A DNA stretch of 64,000 nucleotides from Sphingobium sp. (GCA_020446425.1 JAGRES010000008.1:1-64000), one strand, 5' to 3'. Shown: positions 9,785-20,034, counted from the stretch's first letter. Notes: generated by a model from the letters alone, not told the origin. Numbers and translations are program-made.

Positions 9785-10974
9785 GATTGATCCTCCTCGT
9801 TGCGCGTCATCCGCAGTCTGCCATCCGATACGGCAAAAGCCAAGCGCCCCTCTACCAGGTCGAGCGCGTCCCGGCCGAATTGCTCATATCGCCACCCCTG
9901 CAATATCATCAGGCCATCGCGCCGCCCGCCTGCCAGCATTTCGAGGTCGTCGCTTCGCGCAATGAGCCGCGCGGCAACGTCGATTTCCTTGGCCCGTATC
10001 TTGAGCAGCAGCTTGAGCAGGTCGGCGACCAGCGCACCGTCTTTGCCGAGGCCCGGTTTGCGCGGTTCGCGTTCCGGCATGTCCTCTGGCCGCATCGGTT
10101 TGGCGTTGCGCACGGCCTCCATCAGGCGTTTGCCGATGTCATTGCCTTTCCATGCCGCCGATAATCCGCGTACCTTGCCAAGGTCTTCCTGAACCTTGGG
10201 CGGGTGAGAAGCGATATCGGCCAGCGTCTCGTCCTTGACGATACGCCCACGGGGCAGGTTTTTGGTTTGCGCTTCATTCTCGCGCCATGCCGCTAGCGCT
10301 TTCAGCCGTCCCAGCACTTCAGGCTTCTTGCTGGAGATGCGGATGCGCCGCCACGCATTCTCCGGCAGATTCTCATAGTTTGACGGGTCGGCGATACGCT
10401 CCATCTCATCGTCCAGCCAGCCACCGCGCCCGGTTTTGCGAAGCCGTTCGAGCATTTTGGGGAAAAGCTGGATCAGGTGGGTAACGTCGCCGATAGCATA
10501 ATCAATCTGACGCTTGTCGAGCGGGCGGCGTCCCCAGTCGGTGAAGCGTGCGCCCTTGTCCAATGTCACGCCCATCCATGCATCGACCAGATTGCCATAG
10601 CCGATCTGCTCGCCCATCCCCAACGCCATCGCCGCAATCTGGGTATCGAACATCGGGTGCGGGGTCTTTCCCGTCATATTGTAGATGATCTCAAGGTCTT
10701 GCCCGCCCGCGTGAAAAACCTTCAGCACGTCCTCATTATTGACCAGCAGGTCGAGCAAGGGGGTGAGGTCCAGCCCTTCCACCTTCGGGTCAATGGCGGC
10801 GGCTTCATGCTCGTCGGCGATCTGCACGAGGCACAGGTCGGGCCAATAGGTATTCTCGCGCATGAATTCGGTATCGACGGCTATCCATGGCGAGCGGGCA
10901 AGGCGTTCGCAGAGCTGGGCGAGGGTTTCACTGTCGGTAATCAGCGGATGAATTTGCATAAGTCGGTCGTTCAC
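9781..10974 (-). CDS. rnd: Ribonuclease D
   Basis: RNase D is a 3'-5' exoribonuclease that trims tRNA and other stable RNA precursors. The 397-residue protein has the DEDD catalytic set: D34 and E36 in AVDTEFMRE, the Exo II block KVFHAGGQDLEII, and Exo III YAIGDVTHL. An HRDC domain (RLKALAAWRENEAQTKNLPR) follows at about residues 210-290, and a second helical domain closes the protein. An internal ATG at 10959 (MQIHPLI) is an equally possible start. It diverges from aspS across 120 bases. Confidence 0.95.
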   Translation of the reverse strand: MNDRLMQIHPLITDSETLAQLCERLARSPWIAVDTEFMRENTYWPDLCLVQIADEHEAAAIDPKVEGLDLTPLLDLLVNNEDVLKVFHAGGQDLEIIYNMTGKTPHPMFDTQIAAMALGMGEQIGYGNLVDAWMGVTLDKGARFTDWGRRPLDKRQIDYAIGDVTHLIQLFPKMLERLRKTGRGGWLDDEMERIADPSNYENLPENAWRRIRISSKKPEVLGRLKALAAWRENEAQTKNLPRGRIVKDETLADIASHPPKVQEDLGKVRGLSAAWKGNDIGKRLMEAVRNAKPMRPEDMPEREPRKPGLGKDGALVADLLKLLLKIRAKEIDVAARLIARSDDLEMLAGGRRDGLMILQGWRYEQFGRDALDLVEGRLAFAVSDGRLRMTRNEEDQS

Positions 10975-11094
10975 ATTATGGGCAGGCGCGCTAGGCTGGC
11001 TTTTCCATTTTCAAAGTCGAAAATCCGGCCATAACGCGCTTACATCAGTTTGTCATTTCCAACCTCGGTTCTGGAAGATCGGTAGAGACTTTTT

Positions 11095-12876
11095 ATGCAC
11101 GCATATCGTACGCACACCTGCGCCCAGTTGCGCGCCACTCATGTCGGAGAAACGGTACGCCTGTCCGGGTGGGTGCACAGAAAGCGCGATCATGGCGATC
11201 TGGTGTTCATCGACCTGCGCGATCATTACGGTATGGTGCAGATCGTCACCGAAGTCGACGGACCAGTGTTCAAGGTCATCGAGGCGTTGAAGCCCGAAAG
11301 CGTTGTGACGGTGACGGGCAAGGTGATCGCGCGTGCGCAAGAGGCCATCAACCCAAAGATGGACACCGGCGAGATCGAGGTGCGCGCCGATGAAGCCGAG
11401 GTGCAATCCGCCGCAGCCGAACTACCCCTGCCGGTTGCGGGTGAGCAGGAATATCCCGAGGATGTCCGCCTGCGCTATCGCTTTCTCGACCTGCGTCGCG
11501 ACACGCTGCACGCCAATATCGTCAAGCGCACGAAGATCATTTCCGACATTCGCCGCCGCATGGAAGATATCGGCTTCACCGAATATTCAACACCGATCCT
11601 GACCGCGAGCAGCCCTGAGGGCGCGCGCGACTTTCTGGTGCCCAGCCGTATTCATGCCGGGAAATTCTACGCGCTGCCGCAGGCGCCGCAGCAGTATAAG
11701 CAGCTGCTGATGGTCGCTGGGTTCGACCGCTATTTCCAGATCGCTCCCTGCTTCCGCGACGAAGATCCGCGCGCAGACCGCTTGCCGGGCGAATTCTATC
11801 AGCTCGATCTGGAGATGAGCTTCGTCACACAGGAAGATGTGTGGAACACGATGGAGCCGGTTATCGCGGGCGTGTTCGAGGCATTTGCCGAGGGCAAGCA
11901 TGTCACGCCCTCGGGCAGCTTCCCGCGCATTCCCTATGCCGAGGCGATGCTGAAATATGGCAGCGACAAGCCGGACCTGCGCAACCCGGTCATCATTCAG
12001 GACGTGACCGGTCATTTCCACGGCTCGGGTTTCGGCATTTTCGCTTCGCTGGTCGAGGGCGGGAGCGTGATCCGTGCCATCCCGGCACCGGGCGCGGGCG
12101 CGGGCAGCCGCAAATTCTTCGATGACATGAACAACTGGGCGCGGGGCGAAGGCTTTGCGGGCCTGGGATATATCAACATCAAGGATGGCGCGCCCGGCGG
12201 ACCGATCGCCAAGAACCATGGCGAGGAAAAGACAGCGAAGCTGATCGAAGCGCTCGGCCTAGGCCCCAATGACGGCGTGTTCTTTGCCGCTGGCAAGCCG
12301 GAACAGGCGGCAAAGCTGGCGGGCCTTGCGCGGGACCGTGTAGGCGAGCAGCTCGATCTCATCGACAAGAACCGGTTTGAGCTTGCCTGGATCGTCGATT
12401 TCCCCTTCTACGAATGGGATGAGGACGAGAAGAAAGTGGATTTCAGTCACAACCCCTTCTCGATGCCGCAGGGTGGTCTGGACGCGTTGCAGGGGCAGGA
12501 CCCACTGACGATCAATGCCTATCAGTATGACCTTGTCTGCAACGGTTATGAAATTGCGTCGGGGTCTATCCGTAATCACAAGCCGGACGTGATGGTCGCC
12601 GCGTTTGAGAAGGTGGGCCTGAGCCAGGCCGATGTCGAAGAGAAGTTCGGCGGCCTCTATCGCGCCTTCCAATATGGCGCGCCACCTCACGGCGGCATGG
12701 CCGCGGGCGTCGACCGCATCGTCATGCTGCTGTGCGGGGCGCAGAACCTGCGCGAGATCACGCTATTCCCGATGAATCAGCGCGCAGAGGATCTGCTGAT
12801 GGGCGCGCCGTCTCCCGCCGCACTCAAGCAGCTGCGCGAATTGCACATCCGCGTGGTTGAACCGCAAAAGGGCTGA
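11095..12876 (+). CDS. aspS: Aspartyl-tRNA synthetase (bacterial type)
   Basis: This class II synthetase has 593 residues. The N-terminal OB-fold anticodon domain ([23 protein letters not shown]) is followed by motif 1, motif 2 ([19 protein letters not shown]) and motif 3 ([15 protein letters not shown]). The bacterial GAD insertion lies between motifs 2 and 3, so it is not an archaeal-type enzyme. The C-terminal QLRELHIRV closes the protein. Whether it also charges tRNA-Asn depends on asnS and gatCAB elsewhere, which cannot be seen here. The ATG at 11095 gives the normal N terminus. Confidence 0.97.
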   Translation: MHAYRTHTCAQLRATHVGETVRLSGWVHRKRDHGDLVFIDLRDHYGMVQIVTEVDGPVFKVIEALKPESVVTVTGKVIARAQEAINPKMDTGEIEVRADEAEVQSAAAELPLPVAGEQEYPEDVRLRYRFLDLRRDTLHANIVKRTKIISDIRRRMEDIGFTEYSTPILTASSPEGARDFLVPSRIHAGKFYALPQAPQQYKQLLMVAGFDRYFQIAPCFRDEDPRADRLPGEFYQLDLEMSFVTQEDVWNTMEPVIAGVFEAFAEGKHVTPSGSFPRIPYAEAMLKYGSDKPDLRNPVIIQDVTGHFHGSGFGIFASLVEGGSVIRAIPAPGAGAGSRKFFDDMNNWARGEGFAGLGYINIKDGAPGGPIAKNHGEEKTAKLIEALGLGPNDGVFFAAGKPEQAAKLAGLARDRVGEQLDLIDKNRFELAWIVDFPFYEWDEDEKKVDFSHNPFSMPQGGLDALQGQDPLTINAYQYDLVCNGYEIASGSIRNHKPDVMVAAFEKVGLSQADVEEKFGGLYRAFQYGAPPHGGMAAGVDRIVMLLCGAQNLREITLFPMNQRAEDLLMGAPSPAALKQLRELHIRVVEPQKG

Positions 12877-12904
12877 CTGTTCGCTTTTGGGGCGGATAGG
12901 GAAA

Positions 12905-12937
12905 ATCGGCGGCTCGACGTTTGTCACGGCCGCCGAT
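12905..12937 (+). promoter_or_regulatory. Hairpin in the leader of ppk2
   Basis: A perfect 9-bp stem, ATCGGCGGC at 12905-12913 pairing with GCCGCCGAT at 12929-12937, has a 15-base loop. It has no following T-run, so it is not an obvious intrinsic terminator for aspS. Its 3' foot abuts the AAGG that probably serves as ribosome-binding site for ppk2, whose ATG is 11 bases further. It could stabilise the aspS 3' end or restrict ribosome access. Confidence 0.45.
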
Positions 12938-12948
12938 AAGGTGCCGCC

Positions 12949-13752
12949 ATGAGCATAAAACTCTCCGATTATGAAAAGGGCGACAAGTTCGAAGGCGACT
13001 TCGACAAAGCGTTAAAAGAGCTTCAGGAGCGCATGCAACGCGTTCAGGTCGCTCATATCGTCCATGGGAAACGCAGCGCCATCGTGTTCGAAGGCTGGGA
13101 TGCGGCGGGCAAGGGCGGTATCATCAAGCGCATGACCAGCCGGCTCGATCCGCGCTATTATGAAGTATGGCCGGTTGGTGCACCGACAGCGGAGGAGAAA
13201 GAACGCCATTTTCTGTGGCGTTTCTGGACGAAATTACCCGCCGCACAGGACATCGCCGTGTTTGACCGCAGCTGGTATGGCCGCGTGCTGGTCGAGCGCG
13301 TCGAGGGGTTCTGCACCGAGCGCGATTGGAAGCGCGGCTATGACGAAATCAACGAGTTTGAGGCGCAGCAAATCGACGCAGGGATGAATATCGTCAAGCT
13401 GTTCGTGCATGTGACGCAGGAAGAGCAGGACCGGCAGCTGGCCCAGAGAATCGACGATCCCTGGAAGCGCTGGAAAACGGGCCTGGAGGACTATCGCAAC
13501 CGTAACAGGCGTGACGATTATCTCACAGCTATGCACGACATGTTTGATCATACCGACACGCGCTGGGCGCCATGGCTGGTAATTGACGGCAATGATCGCA
13601 AGGCCGGGCGCATCGCTGCCCTCACGGCTATTGTGGACAGGCTGGAAAGCCTTGTGCCGATGGAAATGCCTGATCCCGACCCCGCCGTTATAGAGCTGGC
13701 GCGGCAGGCTTACGGCTATGAACCTGCGGACAAAAAAGCGGGCAAGGATTAG
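12949..13752 (+). CDS. ppk2: Polyphosphate kinase 2 family protein
   Basis: PPK2 enzymes use polyphosphate to phosphorylate nucleoside mono- or diphosphates. The 267-residue, single-domain protein has Walker A in [11 protein letters not shown] (about residues 47-57), the lid-type Walker B FDRSWYGR, and the following [11 protein letters not shown]. The length and single domain fit class I/III rather than the duplicated class II. The substrate (ADP, GDP or AMP) cannot be assigned by eye. It stands 72 bases downstream of aspS and 3.5 kb from the ppk1-ppx pair, so the same neighbourhood encodes both polyphosphate kinase types. Confidence 0.92.
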   Translation: MSIKLSDYEKGDKFEGDFDKALKELQERMQRVQVAHIVHGKRSAIVFEGWDAAGKGGIIKRMTSRLDPRYYEVWPVGAPTAEEKERHFLWRFWTKLPAAQDIAVFDRSWYGRVLVERVEGFCTERDWKRGYDEINEFEAQQIDAGMNIVKLFVHVTQEEQDRQLAQRIDDPWKRWKTGLEDYRNRNRRDDYLTAMHDMFDHTDTRWAPWLVIDGNDRKAGRIAALTAIVDRLESLVPMEMPDPDPAVIELARQAYGYEPADKKAGKD

Positions 13753-13825
13753 CCCGGATAATCCATCTCTGGAAAAACCGGCGCATCAATCATATATTGG
13801 GCGCTGGAATGATAAGGAACAGGGC

Positions 13826-14536
13826 ATGGCCGGATCGCTGATTGCATATCTGGACTCGATAAAGGAACGCGACCCTGCGCCGCGTTCACGGATGGAAATT
13901 CTGCTGTATCCGGGGGTCTGGGCACTGTTCTGGCACCGTATCGCCCACCGCCTGTATAAGGTGCGGCTGTATTTTCTGGCGCGTGCGATCAATCATCTTT
14001 CCCGCTTCCTCACCGGCAACGACATTCACCCCGGCGCGAAGATCGGGCGTAATTTCTTCATCGACCATGGCTTTACCGTCATTGGTGAAACGGCCGAGAT
14101 CGGCGATAATGTTACGCTGTACCAACATGTGACGCTGGGTGGGACGGACCCTGCCAACGGCATCGGCGGCAAGCGCCACCCCACGATTTGCGACGGTGCG
14201 ATTATCGGTTCCGGGGCGCAGGTACTTGGGCCGGTTACGGTCGGCGCGCGTGCGCGTGTGGGTGCCAATGCCGTTGTGACCAAGGACGTCCCTGAAGCAG
14301 CGACAATGGTAGGCATTCCGGCCCGCCAGATGCTCGTCGACGTCACCGCCTATCAGCGCGAATTCGTGCCATATGGCACTCCGTGCAGCGAAGTGTTCGA
14401 TCCCGCGACGCAAAAGCTGGAAATATTGCAGTGTGAGGTCGAGCGGCTGACGAAACAGATTGCGGAACTCAAGGAGGAACGCGACAGCAGCGGATCAACC
14501 GGTACGAAGCCGGGTAAGGAGCGCGGTTGCGCCTGA
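13826..14536 (+). CDS. cysE: Serine O-acetyltransferase
   Basis: CysE acetylates L-serine with acetyl-CoA as the first step of cysteine synthesis. The 236-residue protein has the short N-terminal helical part ([18 protein letters not shown]) and the left-handed beta-helix of hexapeptide repeats ([45 protein letters not shown]), including the catalytic DHG histidine. The C-terminal coiled coil ([19 protein letters not shown]) is longer than in E. coli. The ATG at 13826 is preferred because GGAACAGGGC precedes it; the open frame back to 13718 overlaps ppk2. Confidence 0.95.
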   Translation: MAGSLIAYLDSIKERDPAPRSRMEILLYPGVWALFWHRIAHRLYKVRLYFLARAINHLSRFLTGNDIHPGAKIGRNFFIDHGFTVIGETAEIGDNVTLYQHVTLGGTDPANGIGGKRHPTICDGAIIGSGAQVLGPVTVGARARVGANAVVTKDVPEAATMVGIPARQMLVDVTAYQREFVPYGTPCSEVFDPATQKLEILQCEVERLTKQIAELKEERDSSGSTGTKPGKERGCA

Positions 14537-14877
14537 TGGGGGAGATCGCTCCATTTCCCCAGCACAGGCAGCCGGGACAAACCGGTTTTGATCGTGGGGA
14601 ACTCTCTCGCATCATGGACCTATATGGCCGGATGGTGTCGGCTGGGCACTGGCGCGACTATGCGATAGATTTCAACAGGGAAGTCGCCATATTCTCGGCT
14701 TTTCGGCGCGCCGCCGAGCGTCCCGAATATCGCATAGAAAAGCGCCCTTCCTTGCGCCATCGCCAGGGTATGTGGGCATTGATCGGCGAAGCGGGTGCCG
14801 TGTTGAAACGCGGGCAGGAGCTTGCAGGCGTGCTCGCTCCTGTCGAGCGCAAACTCGTGCGTTTGATCGAAAAATAG
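14536..14877 (+). CDS. DUF2794 family protein
   Basis: This is a small cytosolic protein of 113 residues with the conserved core FDRGELSRIMDLYGRMVSAG, HWRDYAIDF and FRRAAERPEYRIEKRPSL, which I recognise as DUF2794, a family restricted mainly to alphaproteobacteria and without known function. The ATG at 14536 overlaps the cysE stop (TGATG), so it is translationally coupled to cysE; a TTG at 14527 is possible but unnecessary. The protein is basic and carries no signal peptide. Confidence 0.87.
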   Translation: MGEIAPFPQHRQPGQTGFDRGELSRIMDLYGRMVSAGHWRDYAIDFNREVAIFSAFRRAAERPEYRIEKRPSLRHRQGMWALIGEAGAVLKRGQELAGVLAPVERKLVRLIEK

Positions 14878-15003
14878 CTGCGCTGCATATTCGACAACCT
14901 TTGGCCGCTGACCAAAGGCATATCGGCGCAAATCATCAGTACCATCATATAATTATAGTGTTGCCGGCGCATGGCGCGATGCGATGCTGCAGCAGACAAG
15001 CGC

Positions 15004-15054
15004 GTGTCATATTTATGAAATTTATATGTCATCGAACTGTCATCAAATGGTCAT
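15004..15054 (+). promoter_or_regulatory. Pho box array upstream of the OprP-like porin
   Basis: Direct repeats sit on an 11-base period: ATGTCAT at 15026-15032, CTGTCAT at 15037-15043 and TGGTCAT at 15048-15054, with GTGTCAT at 15004-15010 exactly two periods earlier and a degenerate ATGAAAT at 15015 between. The known PhoB box is two CTGTCAT half-sites separated by 4 bases. The array ends 40 bases before the porin start. This strongly predicts activation by phosphorylated PhoB during phosphate limitation. Confidence 0.88.
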
Positions 15055-15093
15055 ACGGGCGTCACGACATCATCGCTTGAAAGGAAATATTCC

Positions 15094-16461
15094 GTGTCAT
15101 CGAAATTCGTTTTGCGTGCTGTTTTGCTGGCAGGCTGCGCACTGTCACCCATCACTGCGCAAGCCCAAAACTTAAGTGCAGAAGAGGCCGCCGCGCTGCG
15201 CGCGGAAATTCAGGCGCTGCGTGCTCAGGTCGAAGCGCTTGAGGCGCGTGTGGGCAAGGCCGAAACCAGTTCTGCCGCTGCGGCAGAGACGGCTCAGAAA
15301 GCCACTGAAATGGCAGCCAAGGCCGACGATGGCGTTACCATCAAGTTCAAGGGCGCACCGCAAATCAGCGATGAGAAAAAGGGCTGGTCCTTCAAACCGC
15401 GTGGCCGCTTGCTCTATGATTTCGCGAGCGTGAATGCGCCCGATGGCGTTGTCGCCACCGGTATGGGTTTTTCCAATGAGCTGCGCCGTGCGCGCCTTGG
15501 CGTCGAAGGCACCGTACCGGGTGGCTTCGGTTACAAGTTCGAGATTGATTTCGCCGGTGGCGATGCCGAGCTGACCGACGCGTTCCTGACCTACAAGACA
15601 GGTGGATTGACGCTGACCGCCGGACAGCACAACAACTTTCAGAGCCTGGAAGAGCTGAGCAGCTCCAACGACACCAGCTTCATGGAACGTGCCGCCTTCA
15701 CCGATGCATTCGGTTTTGAGCGTCGCGTGGGTATCTCCGCACAATATCATGCTGGTGACTTGCTGGCGCAGGCCGGCCTGTTCACCGATAATGTCGATGA
15801 TCTGTCGAGCGATGAGAATGACAGCATCGGCGGCGATGTGCGTATCGTTTATGCACCGAAAATGGGCGAAACCCAGCTTCATTTCGGTGGGTCCGGCCAT
15901 TGGCGCAGCCTTGGCGATTCGGTCAATTCGGTACGCTATCGTCAGCGTCCGCTGGTGCACTCCACCGATACGCGTTTCGTCAACACCGGTACGCTGGGCG
16001 GCGTCAACAGCGAAACCGCATATGGCCTTGAGGCCGCCGTCATATCCGGCCGCTTCCACGCGGCGGGCGAAGCCTATTGGCAGACAGTGGAACTGGCCAG
16101 TGCGTCGGACCCGACATTCTTCGGCGGATCAATGGAAGCCGGTTTCTTCCTGACCGACGATAGCCGCAGCTACAAGGGTGGCGTCTTCAAGGGGGTGAAG
16201 GTCAAGAACCCGGTCGGCTCGGGCGGCATCGGCGCTGTGCAGTTCAACGTGCGCTATGACCGCCTTGATCTCAACGATGCGGGCATCGTTGGCGGCACGC
16301 AGGACGGCTATATGGCGTCGCTCATCTGGACGCCGGTCGATTATGTGCGCTTCATGCTCAACTATGCGCGCATGGAATATAAGGATGCGGCTATCGTTGC
16401 CGGGACAGACCGTTCCTATGGCGTCGACGTGTTCGGTGCGCGGACCCAAGTTTCGTTCTGA
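15094..16461 (+). CDS. OprO/OprP-family phosphate-selective porin
   Basis: This is a 455-residue outer-membrane protein that should let phosphate or polyphosphate enter the periplasm. A signal peptide ends near AQA (residue 24), followed by an N-terminal coiled coil (AALRAEIQALRAQVEALEARV) as in trimeric OprP-type porins, then alternating beta strands (GRLLYDFASV, RARLGVEGTVPGGFGYKFEIDF, TLTAGQHNNF) and a terminal strand GVDVFGARTQVSF ending in Phe. The GTG at 15094 follows AAGGA by 8 bases. The Pho box array upstream and convergence on phoB identify it as part of the Pho regulon. OprO versus OprP specificity cannot be decided. Confidence 0.92.
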   Translation: MSSKFVLRAVLLAGCALSPITAQAQNLSAEEAAALRAEIQALRAQVEALEARVGKAETSSAAAAETAQKATEMAAKADDGVTIKFKGAPQISDEKKGWSFKPRGRLLYDFASVNAPDGVVATGMGFSNELRRARLGVEGTVPGGFGYKFEIDFAGGDAELTDAFLTYKTGGLTLTAGQHNNFQSLEELSSSNDTSFMERAAFTDAFGFERRVGISAQYHAGDLLAQAGLFTDNVDDLSSDENDSIGGDVRIVYAPKMGETQLHFGGSGHWRSLGDSVNSVRYRQRPLVHSTDTRFVNTGTLGGVNSETAYGLEAAVISGRFHAAGEAYWQTVELASASDPTFFGGSMEAGFFLTDDSRSYKGGVFKGVKVKNPVGSGGIGAVQFNVRYDRLDLNDAGIVGGTQDGYMASLIWTPVDYVRFMLNYARMEYKDAAIVAGTDRSYGVDVFGARTQVSF

Positions 16462-16479
16462 CGCTCTAGCAAATCAAAC

Positions 16480-16515
16480 AAAAAGGCCGCGGAGAGTGAT
16501 CTTCGCGGCCTTTTT
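16480..16515. terminator. Bidirectional rho-independent terminator between porin and phoB
   Basis: An inverted repeat of about 13 bp, AAAAAGGCCGCGGA on the left and its near-complement TTCGCGGCCTTTTT on the right, has a short loop. The T-run works for the porin transcript, and the A-run becomes a T-run for the phoB transcript. It lies between the two convergent stops, as expected for a shared terminator. Confidence 0.9.
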
Positions 16516-16538
16516 GGTATTTATAATGGGTTAGAGCC

Positions 16539-17237
16539 CTAATGCACCGCCTCGGCATCCAGCGCGTAACCGGCAGAACGCACCGTGCGGATGATGTCGC
16601 TTTTGCCACCGGTGTTGATCGCTTTGCGCAGGCGGCGGATATGCACATCGACCGTGCGTAGTTCTATGTCGCTGTCGCGGCCCCAGACGCTGTCGAGCAG
16701 GCGTTCGCGGGAAAACACCCAGCCGGGGTGCTCCAGAAAATGCTTGAGCAGGCGATATTCCGTCGGACCGAGAGAGACGGACTGACCGCCGCGTTTCACC
16801 TTATGGCCGACCGTATCCATTTCGATGTCGGCAAAGCTCAGTGTTTCACCGGCAAGGGCAGGGCGTACACGCCGCAGAACCGCGCCGACACGTGCGACCA
16901 ACTCGCGGGGTGAGAAGGGCTTGGTGACATAATCGTCCGCGCCGGTTTCCAGGCCGCGCACCCGGTCCTCTTCCTCGCCGCGTGCTGTCAGCATGATGAT
17001 CGGCACATTGGCGGTGTTGGCATTGCGGCGCAGGCGGCGGCACACTTCGATTCCGGACAGGCTTTCGACCATCCAGTCGAGCAATACAATGTCGGGCGTC
17101 TGTTCCTGTGACAGGATCAGGGCTTCTTCGCCGTCAACAGTATGGGCAACGTCGAAATCTTCCTTGCGGAAATGCCAGATCAGCAGCTCGGCGAGAGCGG
17201 CGTCATCCTCGACAAGAAGCATATGGGCGCGGCTCAT
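16539..17237 (-). CDS. phoB: Phosphate regulon response regulator PhoB
   Basis: This OmpR-type regulator has 232 residues. The receiver domain has the acidic pair (LVEDDAALAE), the phosphoacceptor in DIVLLDWMV, the switch Thr in IIMLTARGEE and the Lys in DDYVTKPFSP. The winged-helix DNA-binding domain includes LGPTEYRLLKHFLEHPGWVFSRERLLD and VDVHIRRLRKAI. The ATG at 17237 is chosen for its AAGGAG box; an ATG 15 bases upstream would destroy that box. It is the last gene of the operon, 11 bases after phoU, and should bind the Pho boxes found here. Confidence 0.96.
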   Translation of the reverse strand: MSRAHMLLVEDDAALAELLIWHFRKEDFDVAHTVDGEEALILSQEQTPDIVLLDWMVESLSGIEVCRRLRRNANTANVPIIMLTARGEEEDRVRGLETGADDYVTKPFSPRELVARVGAVLRRVRPALAGETLSFADIEMDTVGHKVKRGGQSVSLGPTEYRLLKHFLEHPGWVFSRERLLDSVWGRDSDIELRTVDVHIRRLRKAINTGGKSDIIRTVRSAGYALDAEAVH

Positions 17238-17248
17238 ATCAAACTCCT

Positions 17249-17938
17249 TCACTCATTTTCAGTAGCGCTGCGGTCGCGTTCGGGCAGGTAATTGCCGGTC
17301 GCGGCATAATAGACCATTTCGGCGACGTTCGTGGCGTGGTCGCCGATCCTCTCGATATTCTTCGCAACGAACAGCAGGTGCGCGCACTCGCTGATCGTCT
17401 TGGGGTTCTCGACCATGTAGGTGACCAGCGTGCGGAAGATGCTGTTGTAGAAGCTATCCACAACGGCGTCGCGCTCTATCACGGCTTCTGCCAGCATTGC
17501 GTTGCGTGCGGCGAAGGCGTTCAGTGCGTCGGCGACCATTTCGCCCGCTATCTGCGCCATGGCTGGCAACAGGGAAATAGGCTCGATTGTGCGATGATCG
17601 CCGATCTTCGGCACGCGCTTGGCGATGTTCTTGGCGTAATCGCCGATGCGTTCCACCACGCCAACAATCTTGAGCGCGGCGATGACTTCACGCAGGTCGT
17701 CGGCCATTGGTGCGCGCAAGGCGATGGTTTCCACCACCAGCTTCTCGACTTCGGCTTCCAGCGCATCGACCTTGTGGTCATCCAGAACGACCTTCTTGGC
17801 CTTGGCCAGGTTCTGATGAACCAGAGCGTCCATCGCTTCTTCCAGCGCGGTTTCCACGCGTCCGCCCATTTCCGCGACCAAGCCGCGCAGGCGATTAATG
17901 TCTTCGTCAAATGCCGTCACAGTATGTTGTTCGGACAT
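17249..17938 (-). CDS. phoU: Phosphate signalling protein PhoU
   Basis: This is a 229-residue all-helical protein of two PhoU repeats; each contains the metal-binding type motif E-R-I-G-D (VVERIGDYAKNIAK and NIERIGDHATNVAEM). In the family PhoU links the Pst transporter to PhoR and keeps PhoR in the off state when phosphate is abundant. It is encoded between pstB and phoB with short gaps on each side, consistent with one transcript. Confidence 0.96.
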   Translation of the reverse strand: MSEQHTVTAFDEDINRLRGLVAEMGGRVETALEEAMDALVHQNLAKAKKVVLDDHKVDALEAEVEKLVVETIALRAPMADDLREVIAALKIVGVVERIGDYAKNIAKRVPKIGDHRTIEPISLLPAMAQIAGEMVADALNAFAARNAMLAEAVIERDAVVDSFYNSIFRTLVTYMVENPKTISECAHLLFVAKNIERIGDHATNVAEMVYYAATGNYLPERDRSATENE

Positions 17939-17966
17939 AGTCTGTCTCCTTCGGTGCCCTCAGCGG

Positions 17967-18740
17967 TCAGCCATAGCGACCCGTAATATAGTCTTTAGTC
18001 TTTTCTTCGCGCGGATTGGTAAAGATCTCGGAAGTTACGCCATATTCGACAAGATTACCGAGGTGGAAAAAGGCGGTGCGCTGTGACACGCGGGCGGCCT
18101 GCTGCATATTGTGCGTAACGATCACAATGGCATAGCGGCCGCGCAGTTCGTGGATCAGTTCCTCGATCTTCGCCGTTGCGATCGGGTCGAGCGCTGAGCA
18201 GGGTTCGTCCATCAATATGACTTCGGGCTCCACGGCAATGGCGCGGCCAATGCAAAGGCGCTGCTGCTGGCCGCCTGACAGGGCTGTGCCGCTGTCCTTC
18301 AGCCGGTCCTTGACCTCTTCCCACAGGCCAGCGCGGCGCAGCGAGGATTCGACGATTGTGTCGAGATCCGCCTTGCTGCTGGCGAGGCCATGAATACGCG
18401 GGCCATAGGCGATATTGTCATAGATTGATTTCGGGAACGGGTTCGGCTTCTGGAACACCATACCCACCCGCGCGCGCAGCTGGACCACGTCCATGCCGGA
18501 GGAATAGATATTCTCGCCGTCCAGCGTGATCTCACCCTCGACCCGGGCGCTGGGCACCGTATCGTTCATACGGTTGAGCGTGCGCAGGAAAGTCGATTTG
18601 CCACAGCCTGACGGCCCGATGAATGCGGTAACATTGTCGGTATCGACGTCGATCGACACCTCCTTGATCGCCTGCTTTTCGCCATAATAGACGTTGACGT
18701 TGCGAGCGCTCATCTTGGTGGGTGAAGAAGTTTGGGACAT
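17967..18740 (-). CDS. pstB: Phosphate ABC transporter ATP-binding protein PstB
   Basis: The ATPase of the high-affinity phosphate importer has 257 residues. Walker A is GPSGCGKST, the Q-loop segment is [18 protein letters not shown], the signature is [16 protein letters not shown] and Walker B is [13 protein letters not shown], with H-loop [10 protein letters not shown]. The KPNPFP sequence is characteristic of PstB. It follows pstA after 7 bases. Confidence 0.97.
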   Translation of the reverse strand: MSQTSSPTKMSARNVNVYYGEKQAIKEVSIDVDTDNVTAFIGPSGCGKSTFLRTLNRMNDTVPSARVEGEITLDGENIYSSGMDVVQLRARVGMVFQKPNPFPKSIYDNIAYGPRIHGLASSKADLDTIVESSLRRAGLWEEVKDRLKDSGTALSGGQQQRLCIGRAIAVEPEVILMDEPCSALDPIATAKIEELIHELRGRYAIVIVTHNMQQAARVSQRTAFFHLGNLVEYGVTSEIFTNPREEKTKDYITGRYG

Positions 18741-18747
18741 CAGGGAA

Positions 18748-20034
18748 TTACCACCGCTTTTCGAATTTGTTGCGTAGATAGATCGCGATGCTGTTCATCC
18801 CCAGCAGGAACATGAGCAGCACAATGATCGCGGCTGAGGTTTTCTCGACAAAGCCTTTGCTGACTTCGTCGGACCACAGGAAGATTTGCACCGGAAGCAC
18901 GGTCGCCGGGGCGGTAATGCCATCGGGCGGGCTGGCGATGAACGCGCGCATGCCGATCATCAGCAGCGGCGCGGTTTCGCCCAGCGCGCGGGCCATGCCG
19001 ATGATGGTGCCGGTCATGATACCGGGCAGCGCGAGCGGCAGCACATGATGGAACACCACCTGCACCGGCGATGCGCCAATGCCCAGCGCCGCGTCCCGGA
19101 TGGACGGCGGCACCGCCTTGATCGCGTTGCGCCCGGCGATAACGATCACGGGCATGGTCATCAGCGCCAGCGTCATGCCGCCAACCAGCGCGGCGGAACG
19201 GGGCAGGTGCAGCAGGTTGAGAAATATGGCGAGGCCGAGCAGGCCGAAGATGATCGAGGGAACCGCCGCCAGATTGTTGATCGACACCTCGATCATGTCG
19301 GTCCAGCGATTGCGCGGCGCATATTCCTCCAGATACAGTGCCGCGAGCACGCCGATCGGGAAGCTGAGCAGCAATGTTACCGCCATGGTGAGTAGCGACC
19401 CCTTGAGAGCGCCCCAGATGCCGACCTGAGACGGATCGGTAGCGTCGCTCGACGTCAGGAAGCCTCCGTTGAAACTGCGCGACACCAGCCCGGCTTCGTC
19501 CAGACGGGCATAAGCCTGCTCTGCGGCGGCCGGGGCATTCCCCTTGGCGGCAAGGTCGATGTCCGCCGAGGCTGGCAGAGAGAGGATTTCGCTGCGCCCC
19601 AATATTGCCGGGTCGTCCTTGATGATATCGCGCACCTCGACCCAGGCGCTGGGGGAGAGCAGTTCGTCGCCTCCCTTGCCCAGCGTATCTATCGCCGCCT
19701 GCGCCGTCGCTGCGGGCAGGTTGGCATTGGACAAGGCCTGATCGGCGTTGACCCCGTGCAGCATGGCCGGATCGACCATGATCGCCGCCTTGGGGAAGTC
19801 GAATTTCACGGCGATCTCGGTTCGCGTGAAGCCGCCCAGACCGCTGCTGAGCATGGAAATCAGCAGGAAAGCGAGGAACCCTGCGGACATCGCTATGGCG
19901 GCCAGCCCGATGAGACGGAAGCGGCGTTCCGATGCATAGCGCGCGGAAATGCGCTTTTGCATCGCGTTGCTCTTCCAGTCTGTGGGGAGGCGTCTTTTCA
20001 TATCGTGATCGGTCTCAGCCATAGGTGCGGTCAT
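18748..20034 (-). CDS. pstA: Phosphate ABC transporter permease PstA
   Basis: This inner-membrane permease has 428 residues, longer than E. coli PstA because of a cytosolic N-terminal arm and a periplasmic insertion of roughly 150 residues between the first membrane span ([19 protein letters not shown]) and the transport domain. The BPD-type domain starts near [20 protein letters not shown]; the EAA loop region includes [21 protein letters not shown]. Its start overlaps the pstC stop (ATGA). Confidence 0.94.
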   Translation of the reverse strand: MTAPMAETDHDMKRRLPTDWKSNAMQKRISARYASERRFRLIGLAAIAMSAGFLAFLLISMLSSGLGGFTRTEIAVKFDFPKAAIMVDPAMLHGVNADQALSNANLPAATAQAAIDTLGKGGDELLSPSAWVEVRDIIKDDPAILGRSEILSLPASADIDLAAKGNAPAAAEQAYARLDEAGLVSRSFNGGFLTSSDATDPSQVGIWGALKGSLLTMAVTLLLSFPIGVLAALYLEEYAPRNRWTDMIEVSINNLAAVPSIIFGLLGLAIFLNLLHLPRSAALVGGMTLALMTMPVIVIAGRNAIKAVPPSIRDAALGIGASPVQVVFHHVLPLALPGIMTGTIIGMARALGETAPLLMIGMRAFIASPPDGITAPATVLPVQIFLWSDEVSKGFVEKTSAAIIVLLMFLLGMNSIAIYLRNKFEKRW

